The notes: generated from the sequence alone by a model not told the origin. Positions 11,715 to 22,975 are shown, counted from the stretch's first letter. The stretch is 64,000 bases of DNA from Bedellia somnulentella (GCA_963576735.1 OY755173.1:5364873-5428872), one strand, 5' to 3'. Made by a program: numbers and translations.

Positions 11715-13300
11715 TTGTGTCTATTTTTCAATTTCTTAGAATATTATAATATATATATAGACACTTATTTTGGGAAAGCGGCAGGGTATGACAGGATAAA
11801 CACTGAAATGCTGAGGGCTGGTAAAGGGGTGGTGGCTTCCTGGTTGTACTTCCTTTTCCAAAAATGCTGGTCGAGTGGCAAAGTGCCACAAGACTGGTGC
11901 AAAGCGGTAATTGTGCCTTTATATAAAGGAAAGGGGTCACACCAGGAGGCTAGAAACTACCGTGGAATTAGCCTACTCAGCATTGTCGGTAAATTGTATG
12001 CAAAGGTTTTGATTGAAAGAGTGATGAATGAAACGGATGATAAAATTTGGGATGTGCAAGCAGGATTTAGAAAGGGAATGGGATGTATGGACCAAATCTT
12101 CTCTTTAAGGAGCATCACCGAAAAGTTCTTAGCTAAGAACCGAAAGGTGTATTGCTCCTTCATTGATTTAGAGAAGGCGTATGATAGGGTGGTAAGAAAG
12201 TGTTTATGGGAGGTGTTATCCAAGTTTGGTTTGGGGAGTCGACTTATACGTGCACTGGTATCACTCTATGAGGATTCCAGTGCATGTGTGAGAGTAAACG
12301 GGGAAAATACTGACTGGTTCGGGATCTCTCGGGGTGTCCGACAGGGTTGTGTAGCTTCCCCGTGGCTCTTCAATTTGTTCATGGATGACTGTTAAACAGA
12401 GTTGCGTGAAAGTGATTATGGATTGAGAATGGGTGGATTCATCATTAAATACCTCTTATATGCCGACGATCAAGTGCTACTTGCATCATCGGTGGAAGAG
12501 CTGCAAGACATGATGAATATTGCATGTGCGTCTTTTGAAAAAAAGGGAATGAGGGTGAATGTGGATAAAACAAAAACTATGGTTTTTGAGAGAGAGGTGA
12601 ATATGACCGAATGCGTGATTGAGATTAATGGTAAGAAAGTGGAACAAGTGAAAGAGTTTGTATATTTGGGAAGTTTGTTTACTAGGGATGGAAAGTGTGA
12701 TGAAGATATCGAGAGAAGAGTGAAAAAGGGTAATGCGGTAAATGGAGCACTGGATAGTCTAATGTCTAGTCAGTCGGTGTCTGAAAAGGCCCGAATGGCT
12801 GTGCATGATGCTGTCCTTGTTCCTACGCTTATGTATGGCAGTGAATGTTGGGTGTGGCAGAAGAAGCATGAAAGTAGAGTGAATGCAGTAGAAATGAGAT
12901 CCCTCAGAAAAGTGTGTAATGTAAGGTTATGTGATCGTGTGAGGAATGATGTGATTCGTGAAAGGTGTGGTGTAAAAGATGATATTGTAAGAAAGATAGA
13001 AAAAGGAATGTTGAGATGGTTTGGGCACATAGAGAGGATGGATGACAGTAAATTGGTGAAAGAGATATATAGAGCCAATGTGGAAGGTAATGTTAGTAGA
13101 GGACGACCTCGGAGGACACATTTGGATCAAATAGAAAATGTGCTCAAAAAGGCAGGTGTCCGCAGTATGAAGAATAAAAGAGCATGTATGAAAAGATTGA
13201 TGGATGTAAACGAAGCCAGAGAGGTTTGCCAGGATCGTACAAGGTGGCGATCGATAGTCTCTGCCTACCCCAATGGGAACTAACGGCGTGAGAATATGTA
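11715..13300 (+). mobile_element. RTE-like LINE, 5'-truncated
   Basis: Plus-strand element retaining RT and C-terminal region, inserted in a cyclase intron antisense to the gene. It ends just after the stop, where the sequence aactaacggcgtgagaatatg occurs in reverse complement at several other places in the window (for example 24887 and 38932), marking a repeatedly 5'-truncated family. No target duplication could be fixed because the next element abuts it. Confidence 0.85.
11763..13286 (+). pseudogene. RTE-like reverse transcriptase with one stop
   Basis: Reads FGKAAGYDRINTEMLRAGKG, then ARNYRGISLLS, VQAGFRKGMGCMDQIF, FIDLEKAYDRVVR, GVRQGCVASPWLFNLFMDD, a TAA at 12393-12395, then LLYADDQVLLASSVEEL with an intact YADD, and finally LMYGSECWVW, MLRWFGHIERMDD and a C terminus SAYPNGN. 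Apart from the single stop the 11715-13283 frame is open. The 5' part, including the endonuclease, is absent. Confidence 0.88.
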
Positions 13301-13540
13301 CCGCGACCAACTTGAGGCGGTTGGATTTCTGTGGCGTGTCGGTTCCAGCACAAATGCAGAAAGCGGTGCTGCTCGATACGGCTCGGATCGTCCGTCGGTT
13401 CTTGAACCTGACTACCTGACCCCGACCGACTGTGCTCTTGTCGGGGAATACCGCCTCTCCCATTTAAAATTCTAATTTTCTGTTTCGGCCATGGGAGAGG
13501 CGAGGAACTAAAAGTCATGCCCAAAATAATAATGATAATA
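13298..13540 (+). mobile_element. R4/Dong-like LINE, 3' remnant (first of a pair)
   Basis: About 240 bp that repeats, with few differences, the last 230 bp of the next element (tttctgtggcgtgtcggttcc through gaggaactaaa). Ends in an AAT-rich tail (aaaataataatgataata, 13523-13540). Heavily 5'-truncated. Confidence 0.8.
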
Positions 13541-15170
13541 CGACACTTCCTCGGGCAATGTATGGGGTGCTGGAGAACGATCCTGAGTTTAGACGGTCAG
13601 CGGATGGCGGATGCGGATGACCAAATTGATATAAGGCGAGGGATTTTCCAGGGCGATTGCCTGAGTCCAGTTTGGTTTTGCTTGGCCCTGAATCCTCTAA
13701 GTACACTCTTGGAGAATTCGGGGACGGGCTTTCAGTTTCGGAGAGGCGGACCACGCTTGCCTCATCTCCTTTACATGGATGACCTGAAGCTTTACGCCCC
13801 CACGGCTGACAGATTGGCGGAGCTACTGACGATCACTAACGATTTCAGTGGTTCCGTCAAGATGGAGCTCGGGGTCGATAAGTGTGCGGTCATCCATGTT
13901 GAGAAGGGGCATGTCGTGCACCCTGATGGTGTCGATGTCGGCACCAATCATTTGAGGGCACTCTCCGAGGCTGAAACATACCGGTATCTGGGCATGTCAC
14001 AAACCATCGGTGTGAAGGTGGCAGACGTGAAACAGGGTGTTTGCGAGGAGTTTTATGAACGCCTGAAAAGTGTGCTTAATAGCTATTTGTCAGGCGTTAA
14101 TAAGATCCGAGCCATTAACTCCTGGGTCATGCCTGTACTGATGTACACATTTGGCGTGCTCAGATGGACTCAGACCGAACTCGACGCTCTGGACAGACGA
14201 GTCCGCACGATGATGACCTCTCATCGAATGCATCATCATCATCATCAAGTGTGGTGGTCGAGGCCTCTTGAGTGCCAAAACCATGCACAACCGCGAGGTA
14301 TGCAACCTCAGAAACTATTTTTTGACGATGACGGATGATAGTATTCGGGGAGAGGTGGTCGCTAGTGATAAAGGACTGACTCCCTTATCGTTGGCCTCAC
14401 AGGATTGGCGAACCCCGGAGGTACTTAGCACCTCTGATCAGGAGTCCGTATGGAAAGAGAAGGAGCTGCACGGGAGGTTTTACAAGGTACTTCACGAACC
14501 TTTCGTGGACCGTAAAGCCTCCCTGCATTGGCTGCGTTTCGGGGACCTCTTTGGGGAAACCGAAGGTTTTGTCTGTGCAATACAAGACCAGGTTATCAAG
14601 ACGCGGAACTATCGGAAATACATCCTAAAGGACGGGACCACAGACATCTGTCGAGCATGTGGCCGTCCCGGAGAGTCACTTAGGCATGTTATTTCCGGTT
14701 GTTCGGCTCTTGCTAACACTGAGTACTTGCACAGACACAACCAAGCAGCCAAAATCCTGCATCAGCTCGCTCTGAAATACGGACTCTTGCAACAGAGGCT
14801 GCCGTATTACAAGACCGTGCCAAAATCTATTGGGACCGATCCGTTATCACGGACAGGACTATTCTAGCGAATAAGCCTGATATCGTGGTATGGGATCGGT
14901 CGCAGTCGAGGGTATTTCTAGTGGATGTCACTATCCCTCATGACGAGGGTCTCGTGAAAGCCGACACCGAGAAGCGTCGGAAATATCTCGATCTGGCTCA
15001 CGAGATCACCGACATGTGGGGTGTGACTTCGACAGAAATAATCCCAATTGTTTTGTCCGTGAACGGGTTAATTCCAACCAGCCTCGCGATCAACTTTTCT
15101 GTGGCGTGTCGGTTCCAGCACAGATGCAGAAAGCGGTGCTGCTCGATACGGCTCGGATCGTCCGTCGGTT
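13541..15170 (+). pseudogene. R4/Dong-like RT plus restriction-like endonuclease
   Basis: RT motifs: FQGDCLSPVWFCLALNPLS, then LLYMDDLKLYAPTADRL with intact MDD. After a CAT microsatellite (about 14224-14246) the frame shifts and some residues are missing; it resumes at GGRGLLSAKTMHNREV. A cysteine-histidine knuckle follows (CRACGRPGESLRHVISGC, about 14656-14709). A second frameshift near 14830 precedes the endonuclease: KPDIVVWDRSQSRVFLVDVT, the PD...D pair of a restriction-like nuclease, then a lysine-rich helix. Not functional as it stands. Confidence 0.85.
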
Positions 15171-15304
15171 CTTGAACCTGACTCCCTGACCCCGACCGAC
15201 TGTGCTCTTGTCGGGGAGTACCGCCTCTCCCATTTAAAATTTTAATTTTCTGTTTCGGCCATGGGAGAGGCGAGGAACTAAAGATATTCCGAATAATAAT
15301 AATA
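13541..15304 (+). mobile_element. R4/Dong-like LINE, 5'-truncated (second of a pair)
   Basis: Begins directly after the AAT tail of the preceding remnant and ends in its own AAT tail (15291-15304). It has an RT, a zinc-knuckle and a C-terminal restriction-like endonuclease, the layout of the R2/R4 group. Dong elements are known for targeting TAA-type repeats, which agrees with the AAT-rich flanks. Confidence 0.8.
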
Positions 15305-15480
15305 TTCTTTATTTCGCACAACAAGGTACATAACATACAATACGGATTTGCGTGTACTTCATACAATCATTCATATAATCATTACAAGATGCGTATTGTA
15401 ATGCTCGGTTCTCCTCCTTTACTGATCTCAATCTTCAGCTCAAATCTAGAACGTTACATTACACGTCAATGCCCCCGGTG
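15305..15480. repeat. Dispersed repeat fragment (ttctttatt ... gcac type)
   Basis: Begins ttctttatttcgcacaac; similar openings occur at 41112 and, less closely, 26600, so this is probably the reverse complement of a LINE 3' tail. No coding frame. Confidence 0.4.
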
Positions 15481-15542
15481 AGGGAGCACCTTCAACAAAA
15501 ATATGTATAAAATATATTATCAAATTCGTACAAGTCCTAACC

Positions 15543-15615
15543 TAACCTAACTTATTAACGGACACCTATCTACCTGTAAGGCGTGTCACCCGTACAGTAC
15601 TAGTGAGAACCTAAC
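15543..15615 (-). pseudogene. Collapsed copy of the kinase-domain exon end
   Basis: Repeats the donor end of the exon at 15643 (gacacctatctacctgtaag) fused directly to a mid-exon piece (cgtacagtactagtgagaa, compare 15736-15755) with the exon interior deleted. Cannot encode a kinase-domain segment. Confidence 0.75.
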
Positions 15616-15642
15616 CTAACTTGTCAATGGACACCTACCTAC

Positions 15643-15859
15643 CTGTAAGGCGTGTCTCCGGGGTCGGCGAGCCTCCGCAGCAGTGTCGGGGTCGGCAGCG
15701 CGTCGGCTCCGAACGGGCCGCGTCGGGTGTGCAGCTCGTACAGCACTAGTGAGAACGCGTACACGTCCGCGGGCTGGGAGCCGTCGAGGTCGCTGGGGCG
15801 GGCGGGGGCCGCGCTCCAGCCGTGCTGGCGGAGCTGCTCCGGGGAGAGGTACACAAGAC
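15643..15859 (-). CDS. Gyc76C: Receptor guanylyl cyclase, kinase-homology exon
   Basis: 217 bp, acceptor atttcaccag, donor GTAGGT. Encodes LVYLSPEQLRQHGWS, a proline/alanine-rich insert (AAPARPSDLDGSQP), DVYAFSLVLYELHTRRGPFG and LPTPTLLRRLADPGDTPYR. This is the APE-equivalent to helix F-G region of a pseudokinase (SPEQL in place of APE). The exon is much more GC-rich than its neighbours and its insert is unusual; donor and flank were partly duplicated downstream. Confidence 0.93.
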
Positions 15860-15917
15860 CTGGTGAAATAAAGAAAATTAATGTGTAATGGATTAAATAT
15901 ATCAAACTTTAGTATTT

Positions 15918-16013
15918 GCTGCGTAGTGTCGGCTTGGAATAACACTACCCCATTTCTAGTTCCTTAGCTCTGGGTACCCCAGCTAGGGATTTATAGCCGT
16001 GAGTATATGTATG
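15918..16013 (+). repeat. SIR-245 copy, internally deleted
   Basis: Head (GCTGCGTAGTGTCGGCTTGG) joined directly to the terminal third (tagttccttagctctgggta ... gtgagtatatg); about 150 bp of the middle is missing. Confidence 0.8.
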
Positions 16014-16299
16014 AGTTATGCAAACTTTAGTAGATTAGTAACTTAACCTTTGAAACCGCTCAAGTCTTTTTCCCAAGCCACGGGTACAAATAAGAAAACG
16101 GACTATCCATGCTAAACTTCAGAAATAAAATATAGTTGGTAACCAGGCTTTAGCCCCATTGCAAATTAATAACTTAAACAGCAGCGAACCCTTGGTAGAA
16201 TCGTAGGTCTTCGACAGAAAGTTATTGCGAAGCTTGAATTTCAACCGGGGACACCAGCATAACTTTACCTAAAGATCATGTATTATATGTAAAACTCAC
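16014..16299 (-). other. Intron, nothing recognised
   Basis: AT-rich intronic sequence between two kinase-homology exons, no repeats identified. Confidence 0.5.
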
Positions 16300-16471
16300 T
16301 GTCAATATGCGTCCTAACAGCATTAGCGTCCGACGGCGGTATTTCTCCGCGACGGAAAGCGTGAAGTCCGAAGTCGGTCAACTTGACGACCCAGCGCGCG
16401 TCCACCAGACAGTTGGACGGCCGCAGCGAGCCGTGGAACTGGATGGGAGACTCGTGGATGAAGATCATGCC
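16300..16471 (-). CDS. Gyc76C: Receptor guanylyl cyclase, kinase-homology exon (HGSLRPSN)
   Basis: 172 bp, acceptor atattcccag, donor GTGAGT, phase 0 in and 1 out. Encodes GMIFIHESPIQFHGSLRPSN, CLVDARWVVKLTDFGLHAFR and RGEIPPSDANAVRTHID. The catalytic-loop HRD...N of true kinases reads HGSLRPSN, so the catalytic aspartate is absent; DFG is kept. This is the normal pseudokinase state of receptor cyclases, where the domain senses ATP and represses the cyclase rather than phosphorylating. Confidence 0.96.
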
Positions 16472-18349
16472 CTGGGAATATATGTTTGTTAAGGTGGGAA
16501 TTTATTAAGTGCGTGTGTGTGAATGAAATACTTAAGGGATAATATTACGGGTAAAGTAGGTTTAAGCCTCAAAGCTGTTGTTTAGTGGTGAAAGTTATTG
16601 ACGTAAAACTTAATACCTAAGAGGTTCAATCAGCTAGACTATAAAACTGTCTTCGTCTATGTTATTTCTTACTGCTATTCGTAGGTGCTTAGATCGAATA
16701 TATTTCTCGGCAAATGTTTGAAAAAAACAAAAAAATCATTCCTTTGCATGTGAACTAATGCCAAATTGTATGTAAATGCAATTTAAAAATTTTCAGTTTG
16801 AATTACCCATCCAACAAAAAAGAAATCAGTCTAAACGATCTCAAGTTTTGGCATGCCCAAGGGAAACAAAGATTCAACTTTACGGTTTTGTAGCAGCTAG
16901 GCAAAGAAACATACACAATACTCATGTCTTCAGTTCGCATTGAGATAGGCAGAGACTGCCAATCGTCACTATGTGTGTTTCTGATTTTGTTCTGAATAAA
17001 ACAAAACGAAATAGAAAATTATAACTAATTCTTCCAAGGTTGATTAATAATTAAATTATGTTAATTCTTTTTCTTACTTTAGGAAGGAATGAGAATGTAT
17101 ATCAATTGCTCTTTATAACTCATGCAAACCTTCTCACCACGTCGTCGGTATTTAGGCTAAGGCTAAACATGTCGTTAACAATTTTTATTACTAGTTGCAA
17201 TTTTATACCACACTCAATTTAAATGTTATTAGGAATTATATTAGATATTAACCAGTTATTGCATTAATAACTAAATTGGGTATTACACGATATGGTAGAA
17301 TGAGTACACTAGCAAGTGAACATTTTTTTAATTATTGATGTGGAAGTTCAATTCCTCACTCAACTTCTAAAATGAGCTGAAGTGAGTACATGTATGTAAT
17401 ACATACTATGTATGCATACATTTACAGAAATAGTTCAGCCAATAATGTATAACAAAGTTTTGTTTTGGTACACCATGCCATACGCTATAGTTAGTATACA
17501 ATGAGGAAACCCGATCGGTAAATTTCAATTGTAAGTCTTTTAAATTCTTTGCCTTGAAGTTTTCCTAAGATATCAAACCCACTGCTATCCAAAAGATTAC
17601 TATTTTTAATTGGTATCCAGTATGGATTTCCTAAAAACTGCAGTTTGTTTGGTTAGACCTTTAATTTCATTGTGAAGCTATACTCATAAATATTGCATAT
17701 TATTTTACGTGAAATAATCATGGTTCCGAAAAATAAATGAATCTCCAACTACATCTGTCTGACTATTATTCTAATAAACCAGCGTTTTAATAAATTACTG
17801 ACAAAAAACCCAAAACATACCGAAAAAATTAAATAAATTTAACAAACACCCATGAACAGGCTCATATTACATTTTTACTTACAAAAATATTTAACTTTAA
17901 ATAATGAAACTAAACTTCCGAATAAAATACTGAACCTCCGACAAGTTAATCCGTTGCGGGGTCGGGAGGCGAAAGCCCCCTGCAGGTGAAGGAAAGTTCG
18001 GTCACATTTAGCTAGGTTAGGTCAGGTTATGTATAAAACGAGCGAGCGAAGCGCAGCGGAGCGAGCACCTTAAATGCATAATCCCTATGAAACATGTAGT
18101 GTAATTTATGAATAACTTGTAGGCAAGTAAAGGTAAAAATTACAAAGCATTGTTATCAGTAGAACATAATTTTACTTGGTAGAAAAGTATTGTGGCAATA
18201 AACAGACATCTTAATTTTTCGTTTCGTCATTTTTACTCGGACAAAAGTAGTCGGAAATTTAGTATTTTAGGCAGTAAATTTAGTATTTTATGTAAGGACA
18301 ATTTTTATTTTACTATAGGAGCTTTTATTACTAGCCCTATTTTACTCAC
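16472..18349 (-). other. 1.9-kb AT-rich intron
   Basis: Mostly featureless. A short reverse-complement match to RTE 3' ends sits near 16935-16965 (gagataggcagagactgcca). A small GC-rich patch at 17945-18063 includes gagcgagcgaagcgcagcgg and a nearby aggttaggtcagg; no assignment. Confidence 0.55.
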
Positions 18350-18421
18350 CCTAACAATATCACCGACAAGAGAGGCGATAAACATATTATCCAACTTAAT
18401 ATCTTCATTCTCCAGGATGTC
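18350..18421 (-). CDS. Gyc76C: Receptor guanylyl cyclase, kinase-homology exon (DILENEDIKLD)
   Basis: 72 bp (24 codons), acceptor tgtttcag, donor GTGAGT, phase 0 both ends. Encodes DILENEDIKLDNMFIASLVG then DIVR, the helix D-E region that follows RGSLK. Small but unambiguous through its DILENED motif. Confidence 0.95.
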
Positions 18422-18484
18422 CTGAAACACAGCAAACAATGAAACCAGTACTACAGTACAGTACTACTACATTCAAAGTTAACT

Positions 18485-18780
18485 CAAATTCAGTTCACGC
18501 AGAATATCCCCCAACGGGCGGCAGAGGTAATAAAACTTCTGGACCTAACGTGACATTAATGTCACGTGGTGTTCAGAGTGCCCACGTTTTGTTTGGACAT
18601 TGCAGTCGAGGGTATCGCCGTTTTTGTCCAAATAAACTAAGTCCAACTTAACCATGTCATAGTGTATACACGATGTTTTCCACCACGATGTAACCAAACA
18701 TATGACTTAAGACAGGACACATAGGTGTAGGCCCGTCCCAGGATTAGAAACCACATCTTTTTGTATTAGCTATCAAGGAT
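18485..18780 (-). mobile_element. tRNA-derived SINE, degenerate
   Basis: Minus-strand relative of the SINE at 38155-38526: shares the tail (gttcacgcagaatatccccc, rc of the cgtgaac end) and the head segment (taggcccgtcccaggatt). The pol III box region is eroded. Confidence 0.65.
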
Positions 18781-18792
18781 AGTGTCTATATG

Positions 18793-19034
18793 TCGTGTAG
18801 TGTCGGCTTAGAATAGCACTACCTCATTTCTTCCGGTTGGTGTACGTAAGAGGCGACTAACGGTATCGGGGCTTTTAAGGGATTTATGGGCGATGCGGTT
18901 GGAGCCCATCACCAACAACCTTTTTTGAGACATCTTTTCCCCCTTCAACTTCCAAAAGTGGCTGAGGAATTTCTTACTCCTTAGCTCTGGCTACCCCTTC
19001 TTGGGTTTATAGCCGTGAGTATATACGTATGTAT
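18793..19034 (+). repeat. SIR-245 copy
   Basis: Near full-length, ending 34 bp before the donor of the exon at 19069 (in gene orientation the repeat begins just inside the intron). Confidence 0.85.
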
Positions 19035-19068
19035 GATAGTGTGTAGTTATTCTCGTGACAATATGTAC

Positions 19069-19173
19069 CTTGAGGCTTCCTCTCGTGCAGTATTCAGAGA
19101 GAGTGCAAACGTTCGGCGGCTCTATGCACGCTCCCACGAATCCATTCACGTTGTCATGCTGAAGATCTCGCAT
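19069..19173 (-). CDS. Gyc76C: Receptor guanylyl cyclase, kinase-homology exon (EYCTRGSLK)
   Basis: 105 bp (35 codons), acceptor aatttgcag, donor GTACAT, phase 0. Encodes [20 protein letters not shown] then [15 protein letters not shown], the beta4-hinge segment of the kinase-homology domain. Both boundaries continue the frame of the adjacent exons (KELKI before, DILEN after). Confidence 0.96.
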
Positions 19174-19704
19174 CTGCAAATTTTATACATTTAAGAAGAA
19201 GAAGAATTCAAATTAATTTATTACTAAATAATTGTAGTTAGTAGTAGTAAGTAGTAGCCACGTTTAATGATCCTAGCAAACCTTTCGAGCTTCATTTACC
19301 TTCGTCGAAGCTTTTCATAAATTGCCTTATATTCTTTATACCTACTTTGGACTCCTAACTTTTTCAGCAATTTTTTTATTGTTTAATGTGTTCCCAGTGG
19401 TCGTCGACTATTGAAACTAGCATCTTTTTAGCTATTTACACAGATGGTTCATTCCATTTCACTTATTCCTCCTTATCTATTAATAACTTGTCAATAATTT
19501 ATAATAACTTTAATACATTATATCTTTAAAATCTCCATTTAATTACTAGCTTCTTGTTTAAGTCAAAGTTATATGGGATCGATAATGACCTGATTCTCTC
19601 AAATAATAGCATCCTAAGGCCGAGCTGCTTTTTTAAACGAATTTGAGAAATTTTCTTTTAAAACTTTCTGACCTTAAAGTTAATTCATGAAATGGACATT
19701 TCAC
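19174..19704 (-). other. Intron with RTE 3'-end fragment
   Basis: A fragment near 19255-19325 (tgatcctagcaaacctttcgag) resembles the reverse complement of the RTE-like LINE C-terminal coding end. The remainder is AT-rich and unassigned. Confidence 0.5.
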
Positions 19705-20378
19705 TTTGAATAGCTGTCTATTTAATCATAACATAACATAAGTTAGCAATTATTAGCCATATAAAAACTTTCAATGTTTTCACTTCCTGTTTACCGGTAT
19801 TTTCAGCCAGAGCTTGTTCTACAGTACAGGACATACATTTTAGCCAAACGCAGTTAGTGTAACGATGCGTGAAACAATGGAATGGGAACATCAAAGCGAG
19901 CTCACAACGGCAGGTGGTTGCAGTAATTGGAGCAACTTAACACAACACTGCTATCTCTCATGTATTGGGGAGAATACATTTTCCTTTACATAACACCAAC
20001 ATTTTGGGAAAGATAAATCCTCTATATCTACTATAGTAAGAAATTATTTATGACTGAGTGCAATTTGAATCGCTGTCTATTTAAAAATAGCACAACTTAG
20101 CAATTCTTAGCCACGTGATTTCTTTCAATGTTTTCACTCCCCGTTTATTCCTTTAGGTCGGCTTTTTTCAGCAGGGGCTTGTTGTACAGGATCTTTAATA
20201 TACATTTTAGTCAAACGCAGTCAGTATAACGATGCGTGAAACAATGGGACATCAAAGCGAGCTCACAGCGGCAGGTGGTTGCTGTAATTGGGGCGCGGCA
20301 ACTCAACACAACACTGCGACCGTTCACGTATTGGGGAGAAAACATTTTCCTTTAAACAACACAAAAATTTTGTGGCGA
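19705..20378. repeat. Tandem duplication, period about 359 bp
   Basis: Two diverged copies, roughly 19705-20012 and 20064-20378, sharing tttgaa.agctgtctattta, cttagccac/atat, tttcaatgttttcact, gcgagctcacaacggcagg and gtattggggagaa. Differences and small indels indicate an old duplication within the intron. No coding frame is conserved. Confidence 0.8.
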
Positions 20379-20568
20379 TGATTGTGAAAGAAAGAACTGT
20401 TTTGATTGAAAGATCTGAAAGATTTGTTTGAATCATAGCGGTTTTGCAGAAACAATTTTATGAGAAGAAAGATATCGTTTAGTATATTTGGACTATCGAT
20501 GGTGAGTCATGAGAATTTGGCTTATTTTCAGAGCATATTTATGATTTCATGGTGGTGTTTATATTAAA

Positions 20569-20830
20569 CTAGCTGACACACGGTACTCCGTATGCATAAA
20601 GATATTTATCCCTTGTCAATATCATTAGTTTTTTTCAACATTTGTTTTGTGTTTATCATAGCTCCTCCCATTTTATTGTGGTTTTAGCGTGATTGATAAC
20701 CGAAATAGTCGTAGCCTTCCACACTAAATGGAGTATCTAAAGCTGAAAGACTTCATCAAATCAGCCTCGTTGTTCCTGATATTAGCGCGTTCAAGTAAAC
20801 ATACTTTTATTATTTATTATATTAGTATAA
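20569..20830 (-). mobile_element. Short Helitron-like element
   Basis: On the minus strand it would end in a hairpin (ACGGAGTACCGT) followed by CAGCTAG-T, the CTAG end of Helitrons, and begin near 20830 with an ATACTAATATAATA-type start. The opening dinucleotide reads TT rather than TC. Non-coding. Confidence 0.5.
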
Positions 20831-22399
20831 AATAAATATAGACGAACAGTTCGGGAAACGGGGAGAGGCAAATTGGTCCCTCCAAAACTAGCTGACCAAA
20901 CTGCTTTATTAAGTTAGAGTGTCATAGCTTTTTTAGATTCAATGTATCTCTTTAATTACCACAGCTATACTATAAGGAGGTTGGCATTCAAGCTAAATTG
21001 AAACTACGAGATTGTATTTTTAATTCAATAGTTTCAAGTAAAGTGTCAACTTAATCATAACTGTTACTCAGAAGGTACGTGATGCGGACACTTAGTCATT
21101 ATTATCACCAAAAAATCTAATCTCCATCGTTCTTATTTATATAATGTGTCTCGGAATTAATATGTTCTTAAATCCTGTCTGTTTTCCACTATAAACAAGT
21201 TACAGAACAAAAGTGATTTCATTGTTCAAAACACAATTAGTCATTTTGTATTCAGCCGGAAGCAATCCTTGTTTCACGTAACCAAGATATATTTTTCTTC
21301 TTGACAGGCACTCCTAGACGATTAATTAAAATGCAAGCACGTTTTCCCATTTTCCGGCGAAGAAACATTGTTTGCTAATAATTTAAATTTATCATGAAAA
21401 CGTGTAAATATACTGGCTGATAGACTTTGGAAAGCAAACAATTCATTCATATTCAGCCCGCCTCGAACTTTTATTCACGATTTTTCTAGAAAACAGCGGA
21501 TGTCACGTTTGTCGCTCGGGTAGCAAAAACAAATTGTCAAGGAGTAATATAAAAAAAGAGTACAAAGAAAAATAACTTATTTATTTTCCAGAAAACATTT
21601 AAAAACGCCCCTTCCTGTTCCCGTTTTATACTGTTAACAAACTGAAAGGAGATACAGTCGACGAAAAGAGGCACTACCCTCACTACCTTTATTTAGCAAG
21701 ACCACAGATGATATGCACGGTGACCTGAGGTTCAACGGGTCTTTAAATATTAAATAGTATTTGGGTGCAATATTCATGTTTTCACAAGACCACCTCCTTC
21801 CTTATTAAACCCGATCTCAATCTCGAGCGATCCTTACTAAACTCCCAGTTATTAATTCCAAAAAGGGGTATTCAGAGCTTCAGAATGTGCAGTTGATCAG
21901 CAACTATTCGAAATGGGAAAAGGTTGCAAAACAAAAGATTGGTAGGTGATGGGTCGTCAGCCACATCGCCCAACAAATAATTATAAACCCTAATTCTCTA
22001 ATTCGCTTACGTTATAGAAACAGGTAAGCAGATCATATATTTTTTTGTACATAGGGTACATAATCGTTTAGAAGTAATTTATATCTTTACTGTTGTAAAC
22101 GAGTATTTTGCGAGTAAGAATGTTTACTAGCACCAATATACATAATACAGTGTAATAAAGCCAAATCTCGTTCATTCCTCAAAAATGTTTGAATATGGTT
22201 TGAATACAGGCTATTTTTCTTTAAGTTCGCCTTAAACATGAATTTTTTCAGCGGTTTTTGTATTTGAATGAAATATTAGCATATTTTTCGTCAGAGATTA
22301 CTTACTTACCGCAGTATTGTTGTGAGTTGGGGATGTTTTCACGTTAAATTTATGTTATATTTTACAAAAATAAATAAACGAATTATAGAGTAAAATGTG
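20831..22399 (-). other. Intron with degenerate repeats
   Basis: AT-rich. A decayed minus-strand SIR-245 relative lies at about 21845-21995 (ccaaaaaggggtattcagag ... gatgggtcgtcagccacatc). Otherwise no gene or element recognised. Confidence 0.5.
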
Positions 22400-22975
22400 A
22401 CAAAATGAGTGATTGGGATTATGGTGAGAAAGTGTAACTAATGAAAAAGTTTTTATATATGGGATTTTTGTAAACTAGGGAGGGAAAATTAAATGAAAAT
22501 ATCGAAGTGTAAAATAAAGGGTAATACGGTAAATGGAGCCAGTTATAATGCATACCTGTGCATCACTCGGTGCATGATGCTGTTTTAGATCCTACGTTTA
22601 TGTATGCCAGCGAATATTGGGATTGGCAGAAAAAGCACGACAGCAGAGTGAATGCAGTAGGGATGAGGTTCCTCAGAAAAAATCTAACCAATAGTAGAAC
22701 CATGAGAAATAGTGTGATTCGATAAAAGGTGTGGTGTGAAAGATAATACAGAAAATAATATATTAACATGAATGTGAAGATGGTTTGTAGTTATATCGAT
22801 ATTCAAAGCAAATAGATAGAATCGATTGGCAAAATAATATATATAGAGCTGATGTAGATGATGATGATTAAAAAGGCATATATGAAAACATATATAAATG
22901 AATTGCCATGATCTTGAATACTGGCGATTGATAATCGCCCAACTTAACCTAATGAGAACTAATGGCGTGAATATA
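22400..22975 (+). pseudogene. RTE-like LINE C-terminal remnant
   Basis: Matches 12600-13290 of the RTE-like element at the DNA level: ttatgtatgccagcgaatat, cagaaaaagcacga, agagtgaatgcagtag and a 3' end aatgagaactaatggcgtga. Riddled with indels; no open frame. Confidence 0.75.

Noticed and set aside
14224..14246. Run of histidine codons in the R4/Dong-like ORF
   Set aside because: A CAT microsatellite next to a frameshift and deletion, not a metal-binding feature.
15536..15552. CCTAA repeats resembling the insect telomere motif
   Set aside because: Only about three units, with another short CCTAACCTAAC at 15610 explained by the local exon-end duplication; too short for an interstitial telomere.
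17945..18063. GC-rich patch as an RNA gene or promoter
   Set aside because: Short, no structure or known promoter motif; most likely a repeat fragment.
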